In this document: positions 1 through 7,692 of the stretch, in pieces
Position numbering within the stretch: position 1 is the stretch's first letter
Layout: each line of letters begins with the position of its first letter
Assembly: GCA_016234625.1 (NCBI GenBank)
Contig: JACRBD010000206.1
Coordinates: forward strand, 1 to 32,512
From: Caulobacterales bacterium
Lineage (GTDB): Bacteria; Pseudomonadota; Alphaproteobacteria; Caulobacterales; Caulobacteraceae
Direction of reading: 5' to 3'
Length of the DNA stretch: 32,512 nt
Position numbers and translations under genes: made by a program
The notes under the pieces: generated by a model
Told to the model about the DNA's origin: nothing
Database searches by the model: none
The model's input: only the letters and a program-made list of their open reading frames with translations

Positions 1-2478
1 GAAGTCGGGCGCCTCGGCGTCCTTGGCGGGGGCGCCCCAGCCGGCGGCGAAGCGGATGACCGTTTTCGCGCCGCCCGGACCCTCGACCACCACGCGGTAG
101 TCGCCCCAACCGAGGCGGCGGGTGATGCGCGCGGCCCCGCCGGCGCCAATGTTCAGGCTGCCTTTCTGGACCACCACGTCGCGGCTGGTGCGCCGCCACT
201 GCCAGCGGCCGTCCTGCTGGAACCAGTCATAGTCCCAGTTCTCGGCGATGATTGTGTATGTCGCCCCCGGAGCGGCGATGCGCTGGCCCTTCGAATCCAC
301 GGCGATGAAGTTCAGCGCCACCGGCGCGGCATTGCCGCCGGTCGCGTCGCCCTGCTCGACCTTGACGCCGACATAGAGTGGCTTGGTGCGGACCTTGAGG
401 AACAGGCTCTCGCGCACCGGCCGGCCGCCGGGCTCGAACACCGAGGCGGTCACCGTGGCCTTAAGCGGCGAAGAGGTCTCGCCGACTTCGCCGGTGCCCA
501 GCGACAGGATCGCCTTGCCCTCGCCGTCGGTGACCGACGAGCCAAGTTCGATGAACTTTTCGTCGAAGGCGTTGAGCTGGTCGCCCCACTCATAGTCCTT
601 GAACGCCGGGAACGGGTTGTTGTCGGCCATGATCCGGGCTTCGCCCTGGGTCTGCAGCCCGGCCCCGGCCGCGCCATAGAGGAAGCGAGCGTTGACCGTC
701 ACCTGGCGGGTTTCGCCGGCGGCGACGGGGGTCGACTCCCGGCCGTCGGTGCTGACCGCCAGCCGTTGCGGGGCGAAGTCCTCGACCGAGAAGCTCATCG
801 CCCCGGCCGGGTCCTTGAGGCCCTCGATTTCCAGGGCCGCTCGCCAGCGGCCGCGCGGGGCGCTTTTCGGCAGGGCGATGTCGGCGGTCACCGCACCGGT
901 CGGCGCGCGGTCGAAGGCCGCCCGTTTGAACTCGACGCCGGAGGGCCGCCGGATGACCAGCACGCCCTTGCGGTCCTTGACCGCCCGGGACTGCAGGTCG
1001 CGGATCAGGGCCGACAGGTGAACCGTCTCGCCCGGGCGATAGATGCCGCGATCGGCGTAGAGGAAGCCGTCGATCTCGCCATCGGCCACCCGGCCGCCGG
1101 TCTCGCTGTCGGCGTCGGGCGCGTTGCGGCCGGCCATGCCCTGTTTCGACAGGTCCACCGGCGAGCGGTCGAGGTCCAGCACCGCCAGATCGCCCTGCGA
1201 TCCATAGGCCATGACCATCCTGGGATGCATGGCGCCCTCGCCCTCCAGCAGCGGGCGCAGGAAACGGACCCGGCCGGAGCCGTCGGTGCGGGCGTCGGCG
1301 AGGGTCTCGCCGTTCTTGGCCACCAGGGCCACCCGCGTGCCGGGCAGGACTTTGGCGCTCTTAAGCGAGCGGACCACCACGTCGAGGGACTCGGTCCCGT
1401 CGTAGGCGACCATGGCCATGTCGGTGAAGATGATCCAGCGGCGGGCCTGGGCGGGTTGGGTGCCCTCGCCCTCGCCGTCCTCGGGGTCATCGCCCGCGGC
1501 GGCCTTGGATGAGGCGTCCCGCGCCTTGATCACATAGCCGCCGGGCTGCATGTCCTTGAGCACCGCGCCGAGGGGGAAGACGGTTGTCGTCCGCTCGCCC
1601 GCGCCGCCGCGAACGGTGATGACGCCCTTCCAGACCACCTTGCCTTCATCGTTGGGGCTGTCGTCACCGTAGTCGCCGGGCCATTCGCCCTCGCCGGTGG
1701 CGGTCGGAGCACTGATGTTGGTGCGCACCAGATTGCGGTCGACCACGCGCCAGACCTCGATCGACAGGCGCGAGACGTTGACCGTCTCGATGCCCACGCC
1801 GTCGGCGTCCTCGCGCGGCAGGATCACGCCGTCGCCGGCGAAGCCGACGTAGGGCGGCTTCTCGCCGAAGGTGAAGTCGACATCGGCGTTGGCCGACAGC
1901 TGCTGGCCGCCGGCGCCTGGCAGGCCCTTGAGCAGGGTCACGCGGCGCTCGGTGAGGCCCAGCCCCCCGATGCACAGCTCGGCCTTGTTCTTCTGGTTGA
2001 CACTGACCGCCGGCGTGCCGCCCAGGTCCGGCGAGACCAGCACATAGTCGGCGTAGGCCTTGCCCGGATCGAGGGGTCTGGTCATCTCGATACAGGCCAG
2101 CGGCTCGGTCTTGCTGGTGTCGAGGCGGGTCTTCCACACCGCGAAGCCTTCGGGCCTGGGAATGCCGCGTCGAGGCGCGCCGGCCGAGCGAGGCTTGCCG
2201 AACATCGACCAGAGGGAGGGCTTTTCGGTCGAGACCGAAGCCACCGATCCGGCCGGACCCGCGGCCTTGCCGCCGAAGCCGCCGGACAGCACGCTCGCCG
2301 TGACAAGACCGCCGCCGAAGCCAGCCGCCAGGGCGATGGCCGCGATGGCCCCGACTGGCAGATGCCAGTTCGCCCAGAACGGCCGCTTCGCCGCCGACGG
2401 CTCCATGGCCAGAGGTTCGTGCCCGTCCGGCGAAGCGTCAGCGGCGGGTTCGTGCGGGGTGTCGTCGGACGGCGTCAT
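1..2478 (-). CDS. Alpha-2-macroglobulin family protein, N-terminal 826 residues (gene runs off the left edge)
   Basis: The minus-strand frame is open from the ATG at 2478 down to base 1, giving 826 codons with no stop. Bacterial alpha-2-macroglobulins are usually 1,500-1,900 residues, so about half is seen; the thioester and receptor-binding part lies outside. The protein starts with a short polar cytoplasmic stretch, then a hydrophobic segment at about residues 38-64 that should anchor it in the inner membrane. There is no lipobox, unlike E. coli YfhM. Beta-rich macroglobulin domains follow, including the family-typical stretch GGRVADGEIDGFLYADRGIY with the YRPGET motif right after it. The family traps proteases that reach the periplasm and is often encoded beside the peptidoglycan synthase pbpC, which would lie to the left. 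It is divergent from ald with a 178-base gap. Family assignment is firm; target proteases are unknown. Confidence 0.88.
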   Translation of the reverse strand, partial: MTPSDDTPHEPAADASPDGHEPLAMEPSAAKRPFWANWHLPVGAIAAIALAAGFGGGLVTASVLSGGFGGKAAGPAGSVASVSTEKPSLWSMFGKPRSAGAPRRGIPRPEGFAVWKTRLDTSKTEPLACIEMTRPLDPGKAYADYVLVSPDLGGTPAVSVNQKNKAELCIGGLGLTERRVTLLKGLPGAGGQQLSANADVDFTFGEKPPYVGFAGDGVILPREDADGVGIETVNVSRLSIEVWRVVDRNLVRTNISAPTATGEGEWPGDYGDDSPNDEGKVVWKGVITVRGGAGERTTTVFPLGAVLKDMQPGGYVIKARDASSKAAAGDDPEDGEGEGTQPAQARRWIIFTDMAMVAYDGTESLDVVVRSLKSAKVLPGTRVALVAKNGETLADARTDGSGRVRFLRPLLEGEGAMHPRMVMAYGSQGDLAVLDLDRSPVDLSKQGMAGRNAPDADSETGGRVADGEIDGFLYADRGIYRPGETVHLSALIRDLQSRAVKDRKGVLVIRRPSGVEFKRAAFDRAPTGAVTADIALPKSAPRGRWRAALEIEGLKDPAGAMSFSVEDFAPQRLAVSTDGRESTPVAAGETRQVTVNARFLYGAAGAGLQTQGEARIMADNNPFPAFKDYEWGDQLNAFDEKFIELGSSVTDGEGKAILSLGTGEVGETSSPLKATVTASVFEPGGRPVRESLFLKVRTKPLYVGVKVEQGDATGGNAAPVALNFIAVDSKGQRIAAPGATYTIIAENWDYDWFQQDGRWQWRRTSRDVVVQKGSLNIGAGGAARITRRLGWGDYRVVVEGPGGAKTVIRFAAGWGAPAKDAEAPDF

Positions 2479-2656
2479 GGGAGCCCTTCCCGGGCCTGGA
2501 GTATTCCTGGGAGAACGATGTGAGCCCAAGCCTGCCAGCGGGTCAATCCGCACACGAGTCGGCTCCCGTGGCAGGCGAGTGTCGGCAAGATCGTGCTTGA
2601 CCTAGCGGCATTGGCAGGACATTTGCCGCGCCAAATCCCTTGCGAAGGAAAAGACC

Positions 2657-3769
2657 ATGCGCGTTGGAGTTCCGGCGGAGATCAAGCCCGGCGAACATCG
2701 GGTGGGTCTGACCCCCACCGCTGTTCGCGAGTACGTCGCCCACGGTCATACCGTGATCGTCGAGGGCGGCGCCGGACAGGGCGCGGGCTATGCCGACGAG
2801 GCCTTCCGCAAGGCCGGCGCGACCATCGTCGCCGATGCCGACGCGGTGTTCACCGGGGCCGAGATGATCGTGAAGGTCAAGGAACCGCAGAAGGTCGAGT
2901 GGGAGCGGCTGGAGCCGCGCCACATCCTGTTCACCTACCTGCACCTGGCGCCCGACCCCGCCCAGACCGAAGGCCTTGTGAAATCAGGCTGCGCGGCGAT
3001 CGCCTACGAGACCGTCACCGACGCCCGGGGCGGCCTGCCGCTGCTGGCGCCGATGAGCGAGGTGGCTGGACGCATCGCCGTCTTCTCCGCCGCCGAGACC
3101 CTGCTGAAGCACAACGGCGGCATGGGCCTGCTGCTCTGCGGCGTGCCCGGCGTGTCCCCCGCGCGGGTGGCTGTCCTGGGCGGCGGCGTGGTCGGCATGA
3201 ACGCCGCCCGCATGGCCATGGGCCTCAACGCCGAGGTCGTGGTGCTGGAGCGGTCAATCCCGCGTATGCGGGAGCTGGACGACATCTTCATGGGCCGGGT
3301 CCTGACCCGCTACTCGACCCTCGACGCCGTCGAGGATGAGATCCTCAAGGCCGACGTGGTCATCGGCGCGGTGCTGACCGCCGGGGCCGCGGCCCCCAAG
3401 CTGGTCAAGCGCGAGCATCTGTCTCGGATGAAGCCTGGCTCGGTTCTGGTGGACGTGTCCATCGACCAGGGCGGCTGTTTCGAGACCAGCCACGCGACCA
3501 CCCACGCCGAACCGACCTACACTGTCGACGGCGTGGTCCACTATTGCGTGGCCAACATGCCCGGCGCGGCGCCGCGCACCTCGTCCGAGGCCCTCGGCAA
3601 CGCCACCCTGCCGTTCGGCCTGGCCCTGGCGGACCACGGCCTGGACGCCCTCAAGCGCGACAGGCACCTGGCCAAGGGCCTCAACGTCCTCAAGGGCGAA
3701 CTGACCCACCCGGCCGTCGCCGAGGCTCTGGGCAAGCCGTTTGTGGATCCTTACGGGGCCTGGGCTTAA
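2657..3769 (+). CDS. ald: Alanine dehydrogenase
   Basis: A 370-residue protein, the usual length for NAD-dependent L-alanine dehydrogenase, which interconverts L-alanine and pyruvate plus ammonium in the cytoplasm. The N-terminus MRVGVPAEIKPGEHRVGLTP is the family signature, with Arg15 in the substrate site. Lys75 (in VKVKEPQ) and His96 (in TYLHLAPD) match the catalytic Lys and His. The nucleotide-binding loop VLGGGVVGMNAA lies near residues 172-183, and the DVSIDQGGC motif follows. The ATG at 2657 has an AGGA ribosome site 7 bases upstream. It stands alone, divergent from the macroglobulin gene, and is followed by a large inverted repeat that may end its transcript. No odd features. Confidence 0.97.
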   Translation: MRVGVPAEIKPGEHRVGLTPTAVREYVAHGHTVIVEGGAGQGAGYADEAFRKAGATIVADADAVFTGAEMIVKVKEPQKVEWERLEPRHILFTYLHLAPDPAQTEGLVKSGCAAIAYETVTDARGGLPLLAPMSEVAGRIAVFSAAETLLKHNGGMGLLLCGVPGVSPARVAVLGGGVVGMNAARMAMGLNAEVVVLERSIPRMRELDDIFMGRVLTRYSTLDAVEDEILKADVVIGAVLTAGAAAPKLVKREHLSRMKPGSVLVDVSIDQGGCFETSHATTHAEPTYTVDGVVHYCVANMPGAAPRTSSEALGNATLPFGLALADHGLDALKRDRHLAKGLNVLKGELTHPAVAEALGKPFVDPYGAWA

Positions 3770-3778
3770 GCACCCAAA

Positions 3779-3883
3779 CCGCTCATCCCGGCGAATGCCG
3801 GGACCCAGATGACAGATCACGCGCTCGACCGGTTGGCCGGGTCACTCTTTGATCTGGGCCCCGGCATTCGCCGGGGTGAGCGG
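3779..3883. repeat. Long imperfect inverted repeat downstream of ald
   Basis: Two 32-base arms (3779-3810 and 3852-3883) are reverse complements except at two positions and flank a 41-base loop. Each arm itself contains a small palindrome (CCCGGCGAATGCCGGG in the left arm). The arms could fold into a very stable cruciform or hairpin and may terminate the ald transcript, although no T-run follows. The sequence resembles palindromic units dispersed between genes in alphaproteobacteria; copy number cannot be judged from one window. Confidence 0.85.
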
Positions 3884-3929
3884 AATCGGGGCGTGTTGCA
3901 CTGCACCCAACTCTCGCCCATAACCCCGC

Positions 3930-4105
3930 CTAGGCGGTCCCTTCCGGGGGCCAAGAGGGAACAGGGGTGAAACTCCCCGGCTGTGCCCGCAACTGTCAGC
4001 GGCGAGGGCCGTGTCCGTGCCCCTTCAAGCGAAGGGGACGCCACTGGGAAACCGGGAAGGCGAGGACGCAGTCTTACGACCCGTGAGCCAGGAGACCTGC
4101 CGCCG
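3930..4105 (+). ncRNA. Cobalamin riboswitch
   Basis: The conserved parts of the AdoCbl/cobalamin aptamer occur in the right order. The segment near 3955-3997 has GGGAACAGGGGTGAAACTCC followed by GGCTGTGCCCGCAACTGT. The segment near 4040-4062 has GCCACTGGGAAACCGGGAAG. The B12 box AGCCAGGAGACCTGCC lies at 4086-4101. It sits in the leader of a TonB-dependent receptor, the classic arrangement for btuB, where bound cobalamin lowers receptor expression. Outer boundaries are approximate. Confidence 0.96.
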
Positions 4106-4174
4106 CCGTCGCTCGTCCGCAGCCCGGGTCCAGGCTGATGGCGCGGGGAAGGCTTGCCTTTCCGTCGAAGCGAC

Positions 4175-4194
4175 CGTCGGCCGGCGCGCCGACG
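4175..4194 (+). promoter_or_regulatory. Stable hairpin in the leader between riboswitch and btuB
   Basis: A perfect 7-base-pair GC-rich stem (4175-4181 with 4188-4194) with a 6-base loop lies about 75 bases after the B12 box. No T-run follows, so it is not an obvious intrinsic terminator. It may be part of the expression platform or a spacer fold. Confidence 0.45.
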
Positions 4195-4234
4195 TTCGCT
4201 TTGGACAAACCCTCGCCACGCGGCGCCGCGCGGG

Positions 4235-4250
4235 CTCACATCCGTGAGGA
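4235..4250 (+). promoter_or_regulatory. Hairpin masking the btuB ribosome-binding site
   Basis: CTCAC at 4235-4239 pairs with GTGAG at 4244-4248 around the loop ATCC. The right arm overlaps the GAGGA ribosome site (4246-4250), which ends 8 bases before the ATG at 4259. This is the expected layout for a cobalamin riboswitch that acts on translation by hiding the ribosome site. The pairing is seen in the sequence; the switching role is inferred. Confidence 0.55.
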
Positions 4251-4258
4251 CCTGCGCC

Positions 4259-6085
4259 ATGAAGCGCCTGCTGCTGACCACCACCGCCCTGCTGGGCCTT
4301 TCGACCTCTGCCTTCGCCGAGTCGGCCGATTCCACCCAGGTTGACGAGATCATCGTCACCGCCACCCGGCTGGAAAGCCGGATCGGCGACGCCCCTGGCG
4401 TGCGAGTGATCACGTCTGACGACATCGCGGACCGTCAAGCGACCTTCGCCGGCGACATCCTGGAGACCATCCCCGGCCTGTCCCTGAGCCGCAACGGCGA
4501 CTTCGGCGGCGTCACCACCGTGCGCATGCGCGGGGCCAGCGGGGACAAGACCCTCGTGCTGATTGACGGGGTGGTCCAGAACGATCCCTCCAGCCCCAAC
4601 GGCGGCTATGACTTCTCCAGCCTGGACCTCGGCGACGTCGAGCGGATCGAGGTGCTGTCGGGACCGCAGGGCTCCCTCTGGGGTTCGGACGCCATCGGTG
4701 GAGCCATCGCCTTCACCACCCGCGACCTGGACGGCTGGCGCGCCTCGGCCGAGGCAGGGTCGTTCGGCACGGTGCGCGGCTCGGCCGCCTTCGGTGTCTC
4801 CGATGACCGGCGGGCGTTTGGTCTCAACGCCGCCGCCTATTCCAGCGACGGCGTCTCCAAGGCCGCCAACGGAACCGAGGAAGACGGCTTTGAAAGCTGG
4901 ACCATCGGCGCAAATGGCCGGCTGACGCTCAGCGACACCGTCCGCCTCGACGGCCGCCTGCGCTACAACGAGGCCAAGGCCGACATCGATGGCTACGACG
5001 CCTTCTTCACCTTCGGCGACACGGCGGATCGCGCCGAAAGCCGCAGCTGGACCGGTTTCGCCCGGCTGACGGCGGACGACGTCCTCGGCCTGAACCAGAT
5101 GCTCGACGTCAGCGTCTACGACCTGACTCGCGACAACATCAGCGCCTTCTCCTCCAGCTACGACGCCAAACGCACGACCGTCCGCTGGACCGCTGGCCGG
5201 GGCGAGGCGCGCGACCCCTTCGCCTTCCTGGTCGGGATCGAACGCGACGACACCGAGGCCTCGATCAGCACCGGGGCGACCGCGGACCTGGGCGCCAGCT
5301 CGGCCTTCGGCGTGGTGCGTTTCGCCCCGGCACAGCGGGTGTCGGTCACCGCCAGCCTGCGCCACGACGCGCCGGACGAGTATGATGCGAAGACCACCGC
5401 CCGCCTCGCCGGGGTCGTCAAGCTGGACGGCGGCCTCACGCTGACCGCCAGCTACGGCCAGGGCTTCAAGACCCCGACCATCAGCCAGACCGTCTGCGAC
5501 TTCTGCTTCCCGGCAGGGCCTTCCACCGGCCTCACGCCCGAAACGGCGGCGGGCTGGGATATCGGCCTCGCCTGGCGCTCGGCTGACAACCGCCTGGTCG
5601 CCCGCGTCACCGGCTACCGGCTCGAGGTCGAGGACCAGATCAGCTACGGCATCGGCCGCTATGTGAACATTGACCGCACCCTGACGACCGGCGTCGAGGT
5701 TGAAGCCGAAGCGGAGCTGACCGACCGGTTCACGGTGCGGGCGTCTTACGCCTTCACCGATGCCGTGGACCAGTCGACCGGGGCGGAGCTGATCCGCGCG
5801 CCGGAGAACGCGGGCTCGGTCAGCCTGCAGTGGACCGGCGACCGCCTGAAAGCGTCGCTGACCATGCGGGCCGAGGGCGAACAGGCCGATTCCGATCCCT
5901 CGACCTTCTCGCCGGCGCGGCGGGACGGGTTCGCGGTGGCGGACCTGGCCGGTAGCTGGGTGCTGAGCGACAACCTCGACCTGACCGCCCGCGTGGTGAA
6001 CCTCACCGACGAGGGCTACCAGCAGTCGCTGGGCTATGGCGAAGCGGGCCGCAGCCTGTTCGTCGGCTTCAGGCTGCGAAACTGA
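4259..6085 (+). CDS. btuB: TonB-dependent outer-membrane receptor, BtuB-like (vitamin B12)
   Basis: A 608-residue protein beginning MKRLLLTTTA, with a signal peptide cleaved after about residue 20 (STSAFA). The TonB box region DEIIVTATR follows at about residues 29-37, then a plug domain with the typical VRMRGASG and VERIEVLSGPQGSLWGSDAIGG stretches. The rest alternates polar and aromatic residues as in a 22-stranded barrel. The barrel ends in LFVGFRLRN rather than the usual terminal Phe or Trp. The length is close to E. coli BtuB (about 614). An in-frame start at 4154 would add 35 residues before the signal peptide, so 4259, which has a ribosome site, is preferred. The riboswitch upstream makes a cobalamin or related corrinoid the likely substrate. 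No btuF/C/D genes are nearby. The 3' end overlaps the convergent spsF-like gene by 17 bases. Confidence 0.93.
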   Translation: MKRLLLTTTALLGLSTSAFAESADSTQVDEIIVTATRLESRIGDAPGVRVITSDDIADRQATFAGDILETIPGLSLSRNGDFGGVTTVRMRGASGDKTLVLIDGVVQNDPSSPNGGYDFSSLDLGDVERIEVLSGPQGSLWGSDAIGGAIAFTTRDLDGWRASAEAGSFGTVRGSAAFGVSDDRRAFGLNAAAYSSDGVSKAANGTEEDGFESWTIGANGRLTLSDTVRLDGRLRYNEAKADIDGYDAFFTFGDTADRAESRSWTGFARLTADDVLGLNQMLDVSVYDLTRDNISAFSSSYDAKRTTVRWTAGRGEARDPFAFLVGIERDDTEASISTGATADLGASSAFGVVRFAPAQRVSVTASLRHDAPDEYDAKTTARLAGVVKLDGGLTLTASYGQGFKTPTISQTVCDFCFPAGPSTGLTPETAAGWDIGLAWRSADNRLVARVTGYRLEVEDQISYGIGRYVNIDRTLTTGVEVEAEAELTDRFTVRASYAFTDAVDQSTGAELIRAPENAGSVSLQWTGDRLKASLTMRAEGEQADSDPSTFSPARRDGFAVADLAGSWVLSDNLDLTARVVNLTDEGYQQSLGYGEAGRSLFVGFRLRN

Positions 6086-6779
6086 TCTTCGCCAGGTCCT
6101 GACGCCCGCCGACGATGTCCAGCACGTCGGCCATGCCAAAGCCGGGGTCGGCGGCGTACAGGGCGCCGTAGACCCCGCGGGCAAAGGCCAGGTCCGCCGC
6201 CGTCTTGACCCGCCAGTCGAGGGCGGAGAGGTCGCGGGGATGGCTGAAGCTGGCCTGCGAGAACCGGCCCGGGTTGGCGCGGATGAAGGCGGTCGGGGAA
6301 ACCCGCGCCATCATCTCGCGCGGCTCGGCGGCCGCGGCGATCAGGGCCGGCGTGGCGATCACCTCGATCTCCATCCCCTTCGGGAAGCTGGCCGGATCGC
6401 GGTTCGACACATAGTCGGCGCCGCTGACCCTGGCCATGCGAACGGCCTCGTCGATCATCCGCGGATCGACGAACGGCTGGTCGCCCTTGATCCGCACGAT
6501 GTGGCTGGCCGGACCGGCCGAGACGGCGCAGCGGGCGAAGCGGTCGAGCAGGTCGCTGGGCGCGCCGCGGAACACGGCCTGGCCTTGCGAGACCAGCCAG
6601 GCGGCCAGGGCGTCGTCGCCCGGCTCGTTGCTGGTCGCCACGACAACGCGGGTGAGGGTCCGGGCGCCCTTGAGGCGCTCGAGTTGACGCCAGATCAGCG
6701 GTGCGCCGGCCAGCGGCGCGAGGGCCTTGCCGGGGAGTCGCGTCGAGCCCATTCGGGCCTGGACGATGGCGAGTGTCAT
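6069..6779 (-). CDS. SpsF-like cytidylyltransferase (CMP-KDO synthetase homologue)
   Basis: A 236-residue protein of the usual length for the SpsF/FlmC nucleotidyltransferase family, which activates acidic or other sugars with CTP for surface polysaccharide or flagellin glycosylation. The start AIVQARMGSTRLPGK is the nucleotide-binding signature. VVVATSNEPGDDALA, the IKGDQPFVDP metal-site stretch and ADYVSN follow in family order. The usual REHVTP motif is altered here to REMMARVSP. The ATG at 6779 is chosen because the signature begins four residues later; a longer frame to 6947 lies inside the next gene. It is last in a three-gene operon with an aldo/keto reductase fold and an aminotransferase fold, 37 bases after the former. 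Substrate unknown. Confidence 0.82.
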   Translation of the reverse strand: MTLAIVQARMGSTRLPGKALAPLAGAPLIWRQLERLKGARTLTRVVVATSNEPGDDALAAWLVSQGQAVFRGAPSDLLDRFARCAVSAGPASHIVRIKGDQPFVDPRMIDEAVRMARVSGADYVSNRDPASFPKGMEIEVIATPALIAAAAEPREMMARVSPTAFIRANPGRFSQASFSHPRDLSALDWRVKTAADLAFARGVYGALYAADPGFGMADVLDIVGGRQDLAKISFAA

Positions 6780-6816
6780 GGCGTGCGCTCCTTCTGAGCC
6801 GTAGCCGGGGAAAGCC

Positions 6817-7692
6817 CTAGGCGGCGGCCCACCTGCGCGGATCGAGAACCACGGGGTCGTCCATGGCCATCTCGGTCCAGTCGAGATCGGGGGGAGGGCT
6901 GGCGGCGGCCGCGATGACAGCCGACAGCTCGGCGGCGGTGGTGACATTGACCAGCACGGTGCTGGCCTCGGGACGGGACAGGGCGAAACCCAAGGCCGCC
7001 TGCAGCGGGTCGCTGCGGCCTTCGGCGATCATCCGGCGCACGCGCGACAGCGAGACCGAGTCCGCCTTCAGCGGCGAGGGGAACCGGTCCAGCGGCAGGA
7101 ACAGCAGGCCGTTGAGGAAGATCGAGCGCAGCTGCACCTCGACCCCCATGCCGGCGATCCGCTCCAGGGTGCCGTCGGCCAGCATGCGCTGGTCGAGCAG
7201 GGAAGCGGGGGCCTGGATCAGGTCGGGCTTGAAGCGGCGCACGACCCCGACGGGATCGTCCGTGGAATGCAGCGAGACGCCGATCTTGCCGATCAGGCCG
7301 CTGTCGCGCAGCTGTTGCAGACGGGTCCACATGGCCGCGCCGTTGGGGCTGAACAGGTCGCCGGCCAGGGGCACGACGACCGCGTCGACCCGCTCGACGG
7401 CGAGGCGGACGAGGCTGGCGCGCAGCTCCTGCTCGACGAAGTCCGGGCCCTTGTCGGGACGAACGGTGGCGATCACCAGCCGGAACGTCAGTGGACGCGG
7501 CATCAGGTCGCCCAGAAGGGTCTCCGACCGGCCCCAGGCCCCGGAGGCGTCAAACACCGACAGTCCGGCGCGGCCTGCGATGGACAGGATATCGCGCGCC
7601 TCGACTTCAGGCGTGCGGCCCCGCGCCGGCACCGAGGCGCCGGGGACGAACTGGGCCGAGCCCAGACCAAGCTTGCTGATCAGAGAGGTCAT
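6817..7692 (-). CDS. Aldo/keto reductase fold protein lacking most of the catalytic tetrad
   Basis: A 291-residue protein with the layout of an aldo/keto reductase: LGLGSAQF at the start, the FDAS-W-GRSETLLG block at 47-61, and IGKIGVSLHS at 134-143. Family members use Asp, Tyr, Lys and His for NADPH-dependent carbonyl reduction. Here Asp48 is kept, but the Tyr position is Trp53 (AWGRSE instead of YGxSE). The Lys position is Val77 (VIATV instead of TK), and the His position is Pro108 (VDAVVVPL instead of a xxxH-type strand). It probably does not reduce in the normal way and may bind a ligand or partner. The ATG overlaps the TGA of the upstream aminotransferase-like gene by 4 bases, so translation is probably coupled. 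Fold assignment is confident; loss of activity is inferred from motif alignment by eye. Confidence 0.8.
   Translation of the reverse strand: MTSLISKLGLGSAQFVPGASVPARGRTPEVEARDILSIAGRAGLSVFDASGAWGRSETLLGDLMPRPLTFRLVIATVRPDKGPDFVEQELRASLVRLAVERVDAVVVPLAGDLFSPNGAAMWTRLQQLRDSGLIGKIGVSLHSTDDPVGVVRRFKPDLIQAPASLLDQRMLADGTLERIAGMGVEVQLRSIFLNGLLFLPLDRFPSPLKADSVSLSRVRRMIAEGRSDPLQAALGFALSRPEASTVLVNVTTAAELSAVIAAAASPPPDLDWTEMAMDDPVVLDPRRWAAA

Noticed and set aside
2597..2624. TTGACC followed by ACATTT about 16 bases later, considered as the ald promoter
   Set aside because: The -35 box is fair but the -10 match is poor; too weak to list as a feature.
4025..6184. A 719-codon minus-strand open frame across the riboswitch and btuB
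   Set aside because: It is antisense to a well-supported receptor gene and riboswitch, is low in conserved motifs and rich in Ala/Gly/Arg/Val, as expected from a GC-rich shadow frame.
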